A stretch of DNA of 64,000 nt from Arabidopsis thaliana (GCF_000001735.4 NC_003070.9:1178001-1242000); one strand, 5' to 3'. Positions 52,593 through 64,000 are shown, counted from the stretch's first letter. Notes: generated by a model from the sequence alone, not told the origin. Program-made: numbers and translations.

Positions 52593-53851
52593 AGAGATAT
52601 CTCAAAAGTCTCATCATCAAGAGTAGCTATATCCTCAATTCTCGCGATTTTTGTTGTATCTTTACAGTTCTGTTGGTACTTTCCTGATGGCCCCTCTCAC
52701 AATCACATATACACACCTGAGCTCTCTCCCTTTCTTTCTCAGTCAACAATTTTCCTGTAACAACATCGTACCTTAAGGATCTGCAGTTGATCTTTCTCTC
52801 TTTGATCTGAAAGAGTCCACATAAAACAAAGTTAGCTGCTCACTATAAAAGCAAATGAAGAACAGGCATGTAAATGATCTTCTTCATCATTCAAATCAGT
52901 AGGACCTAAACGGCAACAATTAAAAAACTTGTGTTATATAGAAAGGGTCATGAATCTTGAAGACAATGAAATGAAGACAAAAAGATTGTGATGGTGGTCA
53001 TAGAAATTAGAAAACCCTGAGACAGACAGAGATTTTGACTGTACTGTGGTCAAAACACACACTTCACAATCTTCCCATTCCCCCACCAATCTCAGATTCC
53101 TTTTCACTTCCTCCAACTCTTTCTCTCTCTCTGGCCTTTTTTTTTTTTTTTTTTCCTATTTATAGCTCATCTTTAGTAATTCCGTTATTGGTTAAATTTC
53201 CTAAACATGTTTTTGGTATCAACAATCAAGTAAGTGCAAGAAAGTTTGTATCTTTCTCTAAACCCAATTTCCAAAGTAACCAACTACTAAACCAGAATGT
53301 TACACAAAGTAAGTCACTAAATGACTTTAAAAACAAGATTAGACTTTAAACTAGATTAGAGACATACTTATTTGGAATAAGATTCAAAGGTCACTAGTAG
53401 CTAGTAGGTGGTAAAAAGGAAGCTAAACAACAAATAAACTCTTATTAAAATCTTTCAATCAATAAATATTTATTGTAATTTGCTGCAGTAAATCAAACAT
53501 TGTACAGTTTCAGAACTGAATGGCTCAGAAGCGTTAAAAGGAAAAAGAGACTCTCTCTCTCTCTCTCTCTCCCCTAATCTCCTCTCACATGGTCATCAAA
53601 AGCCAAAGCCAAAGCCAAAAAAAACAAAGAACCCAGAAACCTAGAAGACAGAAACAAAAATCAAAGCTTTACTGAGCCACCAAGCAACCAATTACATCAA
53701 CTCTAAAACCCATAAAACCAACACAAAGATTCCATCTTTCAATATCTCTACAATGAGAAAGCCAATGCTTTGATTTTTTCCCCCAATCTTTCTTCCAAGA
53801 TACCTCAAAGCAAAAAGAGACCACAAGAAGCAAAAGAGTCTACATACAAAA
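52593..53851. other. PRP19A 3'UTR, spacer and PDLP2 leader
   Basis: The 3'UTR reaches about 52810. A poly-T tract lies at 53137-53153. A (CT)n microsatellite of about ten units at 53551-53571 is followed by AAAGCCAAAGCCAAAGCC repeats in the PDLP2 leader. No gene is visible. Confidence 0.5.
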
Positions 53852-55787
53852 ATGGGTCTTTCAATCTCATTCCTCAGCATCATCATGATGATGTGTCTAC
53901 TGTTTCCAGATCTCAATGTCGTAGTAAAATCTGCTACAACGGAATACACAACCTTAATCTACAAAGGATGTGCAAGACAACAATTCTCAGATCCATCTGG
54001 TTTATACTCACAAGCTCTCTCTGCTATGTTCGGCTCATTGGTCTCTCAGTCTACTAAAACCAGATTCTACAAGACCACAACAGGAACAAGCACAACCACA
54101 ATCACTGGTCTGTTCCAGTGTAGAGGAGATTTAAGTAACCATGACTGTTACAACTGTGTTAGTCGTCTTCCTGTTCTCTCCGACAAGCTATGTGGCAAAA
54201 CCATTGCTTCAAGAGTTCAACTTTCCGGCTGTTATCTTCTCTATGAAGTTTCTGGCTTTTCTCAAATTTCAGGTAAACCCTTTCTTTCTTCTCTTCCGTG
54301 GCTTCTTCAATCGAACCGGAAATTCAATTCCTCGGGTTCCTCGAAACCTTAACCAGATCACAATCAAAGGGTTTTCTCTGGTTTAATTGAACCGGTAATT
54401 TGATTTTTGGTTTTGGTTTAGCCGAACCCCAAAAATTCATAATTTTTTTCTCCAGTTTTCCGGTTTGGTTTGAATTGAATTGGTTCATTCAACACCTTTG
54501 GTCAGAGGTGAAGTAGGGAGCTTTCAATTTAGGTTTAAAACTATTAACCGATTTTAGACCGGTTTGGTTCTCTTACACATAAATTTCCGGTTAAATTATT
54601 ACAGGGATGGAGATGCTGTTCAAGACTTGTGGGAAGAACAACATCGCCGGAACAGGGTTCGAAGAGAGAAGAGACACGGCGTTCGGGGTGATGCAAAACG
54701 GCGTAGTATCAGGCCATGGATTCTACGCTACTACGTACGAATCTGTCTACGTTTTAGGACAATGCGAAGGAGATGTCGGAGACACCGATTGTAGCGGATG
54801 TGTTAAGAACGCACTTGAGAAAGCTCAGGTGGAATGTGGAAGCTCAATCTCCGGACAGATTTATCTACATAAGTGTTTCATCGCTTATAGTTATTACCCA
54901 AATGGTGTCCCCAGAAGATCTTCTTCTTCTTCATCTTCGTCTTCATCCTCCAGTTCTGGCTCTTCAAATTCAGATCCTTCCACTTCTACAGGTTAGATTT
55001 CGATTTCTGGGTCCATGTGGGGTTATTTACCAAAAAAAAAGCATCAATCTTTTCTGAATTTGGAAAGTTTCCGATTTAAACTTAGCGTCACTTTAATTTG
55101 AAGATTTCATAGTGGGACTTTGTTCTTCCGTTTTCAGTCTTAACGGAAAAAAAATTTGCGTACTTTTTATTTTAATTGGTAACACAATTATTCCTTGGAA
55201 TTCTCAATATTCCATATAGGTTGGTCATTTAATAACAACACTTTATTCATTATGCTTTCATTAAATATTGTTTCACCCATAAGAAGAACAAATGAATTAT
55301 TAATGAAAGTCTTATTCATTGAAAAGTACTCTTCAGAGATATGGTCTACCACTCATAATTTTCTTCAACAGTACTTTAAGTATCCTCAGAAAAATTGAGT
55401 AAAATAGATGTATTTTATCTTTATTTATGAACGCCGTACAATTGAAATTAATAATATTGATGCCAAAAAGAAATGAATGAAAATGTGGACAGGAGCAACA
55501 GGGAAGACGGTGGCAATAATAGTAGGAGGAGCAGCTGGTGTTGGCTTTCTTGTCATTTGCTTGCTTTTTGCCAAAAACTTGATGAGGAAGAAACATGACG
55601 GTACCATTTTCTTCACTATATAGTTTACATACATAAGCATCTAGTATTTGATTACATACATGTAAGGTACATGCATAGATTATACAAAACACATGCACAT
55701 GTGATGTAGAATATATTAAAGGGAAGATTATTTGGAATTGTCATAACAATGATATCTTTTTGGGATCTTTTTTTGGCAGACTATTGA
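53852..55787 (+). CDS. PDLP2: Plasmodesmata-located protein with two DUF26 domains
   Basis: Four exons: 53852-54272, 54605-54991, 55493-55600 and 55780-55787 (8 coding bases only). They total 924 nt (307 aa). A signal peptide (MGLSISFLSIIMMMCLLFPD) is followed by two extracellular DUF26 (gnk2) domains. Each shows the C-x8-C-x2-C motif: CRGDLSNHDCYNC and CEGDVGDTDCSGC. A Ser-rich linker (about 15 Ser) precedes a single membrane helix, VAIIVGGAAGVGFLVICLLF, and a short basic tail (MRKKHDDY). PDLPs sit at plasmodesmata, restrict cell-to-cell movement through callose, and are used as tubule receptors by some viruses. The transmembrane segment is the plasmodesmal targeting signal in this family. 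Length and position fit At1g04520. Confidence 0.95.
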
Positions 55788-56455
55788 AAGATGGAGAGGA
55801 AGAGAACAAAAGGAGTCCAATCCCTCATGAGATAGGCACAAGTTTAATTTTTCTCTCTTTGAGGCTATTAATTTCCAAGTCCAAACTTTAAAATTTCATG
55901 AAAATTGTTATTATATTATATCTTCTTTGTATTAGTTCAGATTATTGGAAGGTAGGAATTTGTGGTGGATGAAAAAATGTGAACAAAAAAGAATTTTGTT
56001 TTTCTCAATCAATTACACTAACTATTCCAACTGACCCTTAGGTAATTTTCCACTAATATAAATGTTGCCAATTTACTAATGCTCTGACTATATCGGACTA
56101 TTATCCTTTATATTATATACTGTCTAGTGTCAATAAATAAGAAGGAAATTGGTTAGTAGTATAGTCTATATCATTAAGCATATAAGTGCAAATTCATACT
56201 TATAACTCTGTGAGATAACTTGGGTCCGAGTGAATCAATAAGCATTTATATTACATAGTTGGAAAATTAAGGATTATTATGCAAGAAACGTAAAAAACAA
56301 AAACGAGATTCTGGCATTTCTGAATATACAACACATAACGGACATGCATGAAGCTTTAAAGCTAATACAACAAGACCTTTGTTTCATGAAGAAGAGAGCT
56401 ATTGAATCTTATATTTTTTACCTCAGCTATAGACATCTTCTTCTCTTCTTGATGG
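55788..56455. other. Convergent 3' flanks of PDLP2 and TPR4
   Basis: PDLP2 3'UTR followed by AT-rich DNA and the 3'UTR of the convergent TPR4 gene. Nothing else is visible. Confidence 0.5.
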
Positions 56456-57895
56456 TCATTCATCTATTTCCCATAAGAACCGAGCGTACTCTCCAAGAAT
56501 AATGCTGGCCAAACACAGAAGGTGATAATGATCACATTTCAGTTTTAAAGTGCGAAAACAAAAAGAAGATTGTGTAAGAGCTATTACATATTTCTAATTA
56601 TACCTATCATTTGGAGAGGCTTCAACGGCCTTCTCAAAGTAGAACAAGGCCTTCTCATGGTCATTATTAATACTCCAGAACGCCTTCGCGTATCTGCATA
56701 GCGTTTCTCCATCTTCTGTCTTGGACAAGCTTGATTTGCCTTTTCCCGCTGCATCAGCCTTTTTCGGGGACAAAAATAAACGCCAACATTAGAGACTTGA
56801 ATTGAAAAGCCAATGAACAACAACACCAGGCAGAATACAAACTTGAATTTATATGCTAGTAAATGTCTACTATGAGCTAAGATGCCTAAAAATTTCAATG
56901 TCAGATCGAACAATAACAGGTAACAATTAGAGTCATTCATTGATCCGCAGAGTTTAAACCAAATAATCTATAGAGCTACGACACAAAACCCACCTCAAAT
57001 TCGTCTTTTCCTTGTCCAGAAGACTCATCATCATCCTCATCATCATCCTCATCATCATCATCCGCGTTTATCTCCCAGAGGAAACTAGCATATGCTGCAA
57101 GAACAATGCTGAAAAGAAAAAACATATTATTATCACAGGAACTGATAACCAATGGTGGTATTTCCAAAAAATGTTCCAACAGACCTATCATCAGGAGATG
57201 CTTGAACTGCACGTTCAAAGTAGCTCATGGCTTTAGCTTCATCTTGGTGAAGCTTCATTACTAATCTACCATAGTTTGCTAAAGCTACTCCATCACTAGG
57301 CTCAACTACAGTACACTTATGATAATACTCTTCTGCTCCACTAAGATCTCCTTTATACTGTTTTCACATTAACAAACGAAACTTAGACATTAATAGAAAC
57401 TACTTCAAAACAGAGCCATTACACAACACTAAGATTTGAGTCAAAATTCAATACCTCCAAGAACTTGGCATAGTTTTTGAGAAGCAAAGGATGCAATGGA
57501 TACTCCTCGAGCATTCCTTTGTAGTAATCACCACAATTCTTATCATCGTAACCCGGCAAATCGAATTTGATCTCACTACCATACAAATCAAACTTATCAA
57601 TTCCTAACCCTGCAGCTAAATGCATAGGAGGGCTTGGTGGTCTTTCAATCTCAAAACCTAGTTCATCTCTCACACCAATCCCAAGCTTCTTAATAACCTC
57701 TTCAAAAACACCTCTCTCACCTTCACCACTATCTTCTTCCTTGTGTTTCGCAAAACTGAACTCGCCGCCGTCAATAGCATCACCAATCGTAACCGTTCTC
57801 TCCAAATTCTCCTCGATTCCAGTCACCGGATCTTCGGATTTGAACCCATCTCCAGAGTCGCAGTAAATCGAGAGAGATGCCTCGCTCTTCAGCAT
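56456..57895 (-). CDS. TPR4: Tetratricopeptide-repeat protein
   Basis: Five exons: 57455-57895, 57185-57357, 56994-57108, 56604-56758 and 56456-56504. They total 933 nt (310 aa). Residues 1-110 are acidic with no known domain (EEDSGEGERG, ERPPSPPMHLAAGLGIDKFD). Then come crammed TPR-like units: LLLKNYAKFLE, DLSGAEEYYHKCTVVEPSDG, ALANYGRLVMKL, AMSYFERAVQASPDDS, ALFYFEKAVEASPNDS and ILGEYARFLWEID. Exon 3 inserts a pure Asp/Glu run (DDDDEDDDEDDDE) between TPR units. TPRs bind other proteins; no partner can be told from sequence. Plant homologues of this HAT/TPR type are conserved and mostly uncharacterised. Position fits At1g04530. Confidence 0.92.
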
Positions 57896-59255
57896 CTTTT
57901 TGGGTCTTTCTTTCTAAATCCGTCCAAAGTCTTCAACTTTAGGTTCAATTGGGTCGTCGTTCACAGATTCCTCGATTGTTATTTGTGGGTTCTTGATTCG
58001 GAGGACCCCAAGACAACGACCAAACGAAGATGATTTTGAGGTTCTTAGGTGACCGACCCAGTTAGAGAAACAAGATAAGTGGGGTTCTGTTAGATTTCCT
58101 GAGAAACGGCAAAACTCAGGAAAGGATCTTTTAGTATCATATTGTTTACAAATTATTCCTTAACTTTATGTTTTGTCTATTTGACCCATCACTCCGAAGC
58201 AAAAACTAATCTGTTCTTTTGTTCAAGAAATCATCAATTAGTCTCGGTTTTATACTAAGCATACAATTTTTCTAACGTATATCAACATTTCAATTTCGGT
58301 TTAAGTATTTGTGTACTTACATATTCAAAAAATTAGTTTGGGTTCGATTTGGAAGGAACAAAAAGTTTTGTGACTCGTGATTAAATAAAGAAAGAAGGGA
58401 TATCCACATGAGTTTTGACCTTTCTTTTGGGCGGACAATAAGGTCCACATGAACTGAGGTTTTTTGAGTCTAGACCGGGGCAAGTCAATAATACAAAAAG
58501 AGGACAACTTGTCAAATCATTGGTCCATTCAAATGAAAAGAAGCCCATAATAAATGTGACAAGGATGTGTAACATGGCCACAAAATAATCAGTTTGGTTT
58601 CGTTCATTTTGGACTATGGGGTTGGTTTTGAAATTCCATTCCAGCACATAGAATTTCAGAACACCAATTACGAAAGGCTTTATCGTGTTAGAAGTTATAT
58701 ATTTTGAGAAGAAAAATAAAAGATATTGTTATTATGAAGGATCATGAACTATTCTAAGACTGAGCTAACACGTGTTACTTGCTTAATCCTTACACTCAAA
58801 AAGTCTAAATGTTAATGGTATTAAAAATTATTCACCTTGTTTGTTATTCTTATTTCTGCAAAACCAGACAACAATTCAGTAATCAAAAGGACACATACGT
58901 AAGTTGAAATTGGAAAGAGTTCTTCACCAAAGCTAACTTGATCCTCACGAACGTCTCCTAAAATAGCAATCTTCAGCTGAAGAACAACACACGCCTCCTA
59001 ATAAACTCGTTGTCTTTCTCACATACACAAAACCAAATTTAGCAAAATGGTTATTATTACCTTTCTCCCTCCTTTCGGAAATTGCCACCACCAATCAAAC
59101 AATCTACCTTCTTCTTCATTCATCATTCACTTCTCAGAATTTTGAGAATTTTGAATTGAGAATTGCGAGAGAGATCTCATTCTCCCTCTCGCAATTCTCC
59201 GTCCCCTCGAATCCAACAAAAAGATTTTAATGTAAAATCACTCTATTGATCCACA
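57896..59255. other. Divergent promoters of TPR4 and the C2-domain gene
   Basis: 57896-58110 is TPR4 leader and promoter. 58110-58900 is AT-rich with no gene. 59000-59255 is the leader of the C2 gene; it contains a perfect inverted repeat (own entry) and a one-codon upstream ORF (ATG TAA at 59230). Confidence 0.5.
59158..59199 (+). promoter_or_regulatory. Perfect 14-bp inverted repeat in the 5' leader
   Basis: GAGAATTGCGAGAG (59158-59171) and its exact complement CTCTCGCAATTCTC (59186-59199) are separated by 14 bases, 57 bp before the start codon of the C2-domain gene. If transcribed, the leader would form a strong hairpin close to the AUG. Confidence 0.8.
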
Positions 59256-61061
59256 ATGTCGATGATGTTCCCATCGTTTCAGTTGCTAGAACTTAACATA
59301 ATATCAGCTCAGGACTTGGCTCCCGTCGCACGCAAGACAAAGACTTATGCGGTTGCTTGGGTTCATTCCGAACGTAAACTTACCACCCGTGTCGACTATA
59401 ATGGCGGAACAAACCCAACTTGGAACGACAAATTCGTATTCAGAGTCAACGAAGAATTTCTCTACGCTGATACTTCAGCAGTGGTTATCGAAATATACGC
59501 CTTGCATTGGTTCAGAGATGTTCATGTAGGAACAGTTCGTGTCCTCATTAGCAACCTCATTCCTCCTAATCGCCGTCCAGGATACAGAACCAGCAACAAT
59601 GAATATCGTCGTACCCCACCTCCAGGAATGAGATTTGTTGCGCTTCAAGTTCGTCGTACTTCAGGTCGACCTCAGGGGATTTTGAACATTGGTGTTGGAT
59701 TAATTGATGGTTCTATGCGGAGTATGCCGCTTTATACGCATATGGATTCATCTGCTGTGGGATATAGAGATTTGCTCGGAGAAGAAGATCATCATCTACA
59801 ACATTTGCATTTAAATAGCAACAAAGGGAGCTCAAAGAATCCACAATCTCCATCTTCTCGACAGTACCAATCCGTAATCTCAAGGCCTGAGCTCCGTCGT
59901 ACGAAGAGCGATACAAGTTCTATGGTTGTTTCGGATCTTCTTAGCAGGGCTGAACGGAGTCGTTTAGCTAATAGACAACCAGCGAGTGCAATAGTGAGCA
60001 GTGAATCTGAAACTCTTCCCACCACGACAGATTCTGATGAGAAAAAATCGAGTGAGTATACACCTCCTAGTAAAAACCTTAGAGTTCCAAGGCAACGATA
60101 CAATTCGATTGAATCAGATCTCATAAATCCGTCGCCAATGGAGAACCACCATGTGGTAGTGTCGAGAAGGGAGAGACATGATGTTATGCCGTATAGTTCG
60201 TATCAACAAACAGGTAAGACACCGAGGAAGAAGACAAGGATCGAGAAACAAAGATCAGTGAAAGATTACGATCGTGGCCGAGCTTCCCCGTACTTATCGA
60301 AGCACGGAACACCATTGAGATCAAACATTATCGCATCTACTCCGATGAGATCTAACGGAGTTGGATCAACTCCTATGAGATCCAACATCATCGCAATGTC
60401 ACCGATGCATCCCAACATGGTTGGATCGACTCCAATGCGAACTCCTATGCGGTCTAACATGGTTGGTTCGACTCCAATGAGATCAAACATCGTCGGATCA
60501 ACCCCGATCCGATCAAACTACATGGCTACACCGATGAGAACTCATCACGATTTTGGTACACCAGTGAGGAATTTAGCTGGAAGACGAATCTTAACTGAAT
60601 CGGAGTTAGGACCATCGCCATCTGAAGTGGCTGACAAATTGGCGAAAGATAGATCGCACGAAACGGAAAGTTCAATACTCAGCGAATGGAGCATCGATGA
60701 ATCTAGCATCGAAGGATTGCGATCAAAACTCGAGAGATGGCGAACAGAGCTTCCACCGTTGTACGACATAGGATCAAGCCATATAAGTAGCACTGATTAC
60801 GATGGCGCGAGCGTTCCAGCTGCAACTGCCGGGGGAGGAATGAGTTCAAGACGGAAAACTCCGACGACGAAAAAGCATAACCGCCGTCACACAGATGGAG
60901 GTAATGGACTTTTCTCGTGTTTTAGTAAGATTTGTGGTGTGGAATGCAGTTTCGTATGCGGTGGTGGTGGTGGGCCGATGGTCTCAGAAGGATCTACTAA
61001 GAAAGGTGGAGCCGGACGTGTGCAACGCACATATTCCGCTGACGATCTGAGCTTTGTGTGA
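59256..61061 (+). CDS. C2-domain protein (SRC2-like) with TPMRSN repeat region
   Basis: Single-exon frame, 601 aa. Residues 1-110 form a C2 domain (LELNIISAQDLAPVARKTKT, NGGTNPTWNDKFVFRV, AVVIEIYALHWFRDVHVGTV). It lacks most of the calcium-binding aspartates, so it probably binds lipid or protein without calcium. The centre is disordered and Ser/Arg-rich. Residues about 347-430 hold 8-10 imperfect repeats of S-T-P-M-R-S-N-x-x-G. A conserved WSIDESSIEGLRSKLERWRT helix follows near residue 475. The C-terminus is Cys-rich (LFSCFSKICGVECSFVCGGG) and may be lipid-modified or metal-binding. Function unknown; relatives sit at membranes. Position fits At1g04540. Confidence 0.9.
   Translation: MSMMFPSFQLLELNIISAQDLAPVARKTKTYAVAWVHSERKLTTRVDYNGGTNPTWNDKFVFRVNEEFLYADTSAVVIEIYALHWFRDVHVGTVRVLISNLIPPNRRPGYRTSNNEYRRTPPPGMRFVALQVRRTSGRPQGILNIGVGLIDGSMRSMPLYTHMDSSAVGYRDLLGEEDHHLQHLHLNSNKGSSKNPQSPSSRQYQSVISRPELRRTKSDTSSMVVSDLLSRAERSRLANRQPASAIVSSESETLPTTTDSDEKKSSEYTPPSKNLRVPRQRYNSIESDLINPSPMENHHVVVSRRERHDVMPYSSYQQTGKTPRKKTRIEKQRSVKDYDRGRASPYLSKHGTPLRSNIIASTPMRSNGVGSTPMRSNIIAMSPMHPNMVGSTPMRTPMRSNMVGSTPMRSNIVGSTPIRSNYMATPMRTHHDFGTPVRNLAGRRILTESELGPSPSEVADKLAKDRSHETESSILSEWSIDESSIEGLRSKLERWRTELPPLYDIGSSHISSTDYDGASVPAATAGGGMSSRRKTPTTKKHNRRHTDGGNGLFSCFSKICGVECSFVCGGGGGPMVSEGSTKKGGAGRVQRTYSADDLSFV
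60300..60545 (+). repeat. Coding minisatellite (TPMRSN repeats)
   Basis: A run of 24-30-nt units around ACTCCGATGAGATC(T/C)AAC encodes STPMRSN-type repeats inside the C2-domain gene. Units differ at third positions, so they are not a very recent expansion, but one partial unit (TPMRTPMRSN) suggests slippage. Confidence 0.8.
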
Positions 61062-62581
61062 TCTTTATTTTATTGGTCTTATATTAACTTTTATTTTTTT
61101 TGGAAAACTATATTTTTTAAGGATCTGAGCTGATGAATTAATCAAATAGTAAACAAAAATTAATTTATTAATGTTGTGTTAATAAATCATTTATTTTTGT
61201 GTATTCCTCTTCTTCTTCCTTATTTTTAAAAAATTAAAAAATGTTCTTCTTATAATATAGTGTTTAATAGAAAGTGAGCTCACACAACAAAATTAGAAAA
61301 CTGTGAATGAATGTAAGAGAGTGAGTGGAATAAAAAAAATATAAAAATGAAATCTAAGAGTGAGTGAACAAATGTTGGTATTGTAGACAATGGTGACTAA
61401 AATTAAAAAGAAACAAAATGATATAAACATTAATCTAAAAAAAACTAAAATAAATATACAAATTCTGCATTTCTAACTATACTTTCATGTATTATGTATA
61501 CTTATTTGATTCATACATGATATAACCGGTTATTTAGTTTATTTTCTATCAAATCCATCAATTAGAGCATGAAATCTATGTACTCCTTGATAATGATTTT
61601 GATCAAAAGTGTAATTTCCACAAACCAATTGCGCCTGCAAAAGTTTTCAAAGGATCATCAAACATAATGATGAATATCTCATCACCACGATTTTATAATA
61701 ATGCATCTTTTCCCACCATTTTTTTTCCCTCACTTTCTTTTATAATCTTGTTCGACAACAATCATGGTCTAAGGAAAAAGTTGAAAATATATATTATCTT
61801 AGTTATTAGAAAAGAAAGATAATCAAATGGTCAATATGCAAATGGCATATGACCATAAACGAGTTTGCTAGTATAAAGAATGATGGCCAACCTGTTAAAG
61901 AGAGACTAAAATTAGGTCTAAAATCTAGGAGCAATGTAACCAATACATAGTATATGAAATATAAAAGTTAATTTAGATTTTTTGATTAGCCCAAATTAAA
62001 GAAAAATGGTATTTAAAACAGAGACTCTTCATCCTAAAGGCTAAAGCAATACAATTTTTGGTTAAGAAAAGAAAAAAACCACAAGCGGAAAAGAAAACAA
62101 AAAAGAACTATATTATGATGCAACAGCAACACAAAGCAAAACCTTGCACACACACATACAACTGTAAACAAGTTTCTTGGGACTCTCTATTTTCTCTTGC
62201 TGCTTGAACCAAACACAACAACGATATCCCAACGAGAGCACAACAGGTTTGATTATGTCGGAAGACAAGTTTTGAGAGAAAACAAACAATATTTTATAAC
62301 AAAGGAGAAGACTTTTGGTTAGAAAAAATTGGTATGGCCATTACAAGACATATGGGTCCCAATTCTCATCACTCTCTCCACCACCAAAATCCTCCTCTCT
62401 CTCTCTCTCTTTTACTCTGTTTTCATCATCTCTTTCTCTCGTCTCTCTCAAACCCTAAATACACTCTTTCTCTTCTTGTTGTCTCCATTCTCTCTGTGTC
62501 ATCAAGCTTCTTTTTTGTGTGGGTTATTTGAAAGACACTTTCTCTGCTGGTATCATTGGAGTCTAGGGTTTTGTTATTGAC
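61062..62581. other. C2-gene 3' flank and IAA12 promoter and leader
   Basis: AT-rich DNA with no gene. The leader from about 62330 is CT-rich, with a (CT)n run at 62394-62410. I saw no TGTCTC auxin element in this stretch by eye. Confidence 0.45.
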
Positions 62582-63810
62582 ATGCGTGGTGTGTCAGAAT
62601 TGGAGGTGGGGAAGAGTAATCTTCCGGCGGAGAGTGAGCTGGAATTGGGATTAGGGCTCAGCCTCGGTGGTGGCGCGTGGAAAGAGCGTGGGAGGATTCT
62701 TACTGCTAAGGATTTTCCTTCCGTTGGGTCTAAACGCTCTGCTGAATCTTCCTCTCACCAAGGAGCTTCTCCTCCTCGTTCAAGGTTCGTCCTTTTTCTT
62801 ATTAAGAAAGCTCAAATCTTGTGATGTGAGTGTTATGCCATCTCAGGACAGAATTGTGTAGGTGCTTTTGTTTTAGTTTACCCTGAATAAGAGTTAGGTA
62901 TCTATCTCCATTGATGAGCTTGTGCTTGTCCTGTGCTATAGATTTCTCTATGGAGTCATGCAAATGCTAAGATTTGTTCATTTTAATGTCTGTTTAGATG
63001 ATTACATCTGAATTTCGAGAGCCATTGAGTGGAAATTTCTTGGTTTGTTGTGGCAGTCAAGTGGTAGGATGGCCACCAATTGGGTTACACAGGATGAACA
63101 GTTTGGTTAATAACCAAGCTATGAAGGCAGCAAGAGCGGAAGAAGGAGACGGGGAGAAGAAAGTTGTGAAGAATGATGAGCTCAAAGATGTGTCAATGAA
63201 GGTGAATCCGAAAGTTCAGGGCTTAGGGTTTGTTAAGGTGAATATGGATGGAGTTGGTATAGGCAGAAAAGTGGATATGAGAGCTCATTCGTCTTACGAA
63301 AACTTGGCTCAGACGCTTGAGGAAATGTTCTTTGGAATGACAGGTCTGTACTGTTTTCAAATGCGTACACTATAAACCCGATGTTTTCTATGAATCTACT
63401 GATAGTTTCTGTTTTATCTATCAGGTACTACTTGTCGAGAAAAGGTTAAACCTTTAAGGCTTTTAGATGGATCATCAGACTTTGTACTCACTTATGAAGA
63501 TAAGGAAGGGGATTGGATGCTTGTTGGAGATGTTCCATGGAGGTAAGATTCGGATATTAAGCAGTATTGCAGTAGTTCAAAACCTGATTAGTCTCTTTTC
63601 TCTCTTTTTGTTTAGAATGTTTATCAACTCGGTGAAAAGGCTTCGGATCATGGGAACCTCAGAAGCTAGTGGACTAGGTAAGTTTTAAAGATCATCTTCT
63701 GGTTTCTTGATTTCTCGTCTTGACTAATGAAAAAGACTGATTGAATCATTTTTAATGCAGCTCCAAGACGTCAAGAGCAGAAGGATAGACAAAGAAACAA
63801 CCCTGTTTAG
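62582..63810 (+). CDS. IAA12: Aux/IAA repressor IAA12 (BODENLOS)
   Basis: Five exons: 62582-62784, 63057-63343, 63425-63542, 63616-63677 and 63761-63810. They total 720 nt (239 aa). Domain I is the EAR motif [11 protein letters not shown] (about residues 20-30), which recruits TOPLESS. Domain II is [12 protein letters not shown] count Pro74 as wild type, the residue changed to Ser in the bdl stabilised mutant. Domains III/IV (PB1) begin [20 protein letters not shown] and include [17 protein letters not shown], then VKRLRIMG. The protein blocks MONOPTEROS/ARF5 in embryonic root and vascular patterning until auxin-dependent TIR1/AFB degradation. The exon 1 to 2 joint ([10 protein letters not shown]) is unambiguous. 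Confidence 0.97.
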
Positions 63811-64000
63811 CTTCCCTTCCAAAGCTGGCATTGTTTATGTATTGTTTGAGGTTTGCAATTTACTCGATACTTTTTGAAGAAAGTATTTTGGAGAATATGG
63901 ATAAAAGCATGCAGAAGCTTAGATATGATTTGAATCCGGTTTTCGGATATGGTTTTGCTTAGGTCATTCAATTCGTAGTTTTCCAGTTTGTTTCTTCTTT
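63811..64000. other. IAA12 3'UTR
   Basis: Sequence after the IAA12 stop codon; no second gene starts before the window ends. Confidence 0.6.

Noticed and set aside
54564-54794. Arg-rich 76-codon ORF overlapping PDLP2
   Set aside because: Shadow frame of PDLP2 exon 2, whose DUF26 frame is clear.
59158-59199. Leader hairpin as a microRNA precursor
   Set aside because: A 14-bp stem is too short for a plant pre-miRNA, which needs a duplex of about 21 nt plus a lower stem.

Overview
The window is plant nuclear DNA and, from the proteins I recognise and their order, almost certainly Arabidopsis thaliana (or a very close relative), upper arm of chromosome 1, about At1g04380 to At1g04550. That placement is from memory of the gene order, not from a search. 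Genes are compact and intron-rich with canonical GT/AG borders. Intergenic DNA is AT-rich, and transposon material is sparse and short.

Layout, left to right: 5' end of a 2-oxoglutarate dioxygenase gene (-); a doubtful small ORF (-); BTB/armadillo gene (-); a 2-kb spacer with a CRY2 3'UTR copy, a decayed gene fragment and an Emigrant-like MITE; CRY2 photoreceptor (-); cytosolic malate dehydrogenase (-), divergent from a plastid-type aldo/keto reductase (+); a 5-kb gene-poor stretch with a non-autonomous Helitron, a decayed tandem-repeat array and a probable non-coding transcript; Golgi QUA2-family methyltransferase (+); casein kinase I-like 13 (+); a one-finger C2H2 protein with an EAR tail (+); RIC3 ROP effector (+); a broken plastid bL28 gene (-); DUF810/MUN-type protein (-); a U5 snRNA gene (-), divergent from ribosomal protein uL14 (+); DUF3527 protein (-); CCT-motif protein (-); PRP19A/MAC3A (+); PDLP2 (+); TPR4 (-); a C2-domain protein (+); IAA12/BODENLOS (+).

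The genes are independent transcription units. Functional links are loose: two spliceosome components (U5 snRNA, PRP19A), two translation genes (uL14 and the dead bL28), and signalling genes (CRY2, CKL13, RIC3, IAA12). From RIC3 to IAA12 the order matches, as I remember it, the chromosome 2 block At2g33310-At2g33460 left by the alpha whole-genome duplication. That makes the bL28 relic a decayed duplicate of the plastid RPL28 gene.

I found no undescribed multi-gene system. The most rewarding non-coding items are the complete U5 snRNA gene, the bL28 relic with one visible in-frame stop, the repeated hairpin-forming block in the uL14 intron, the Helitron plus repeat array at 16.3-18.8 kb, and a perfect 14-bp 5'UTR stem in the C2-domain gene. 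Exon borders were read by eye from frame and splice consensus. Totals equal the lengths I remember for most named proteins: CRY2 612, MDH 332, PRP19A 523, IAA12 239, PDLP2 307, CKL13 468 aa.
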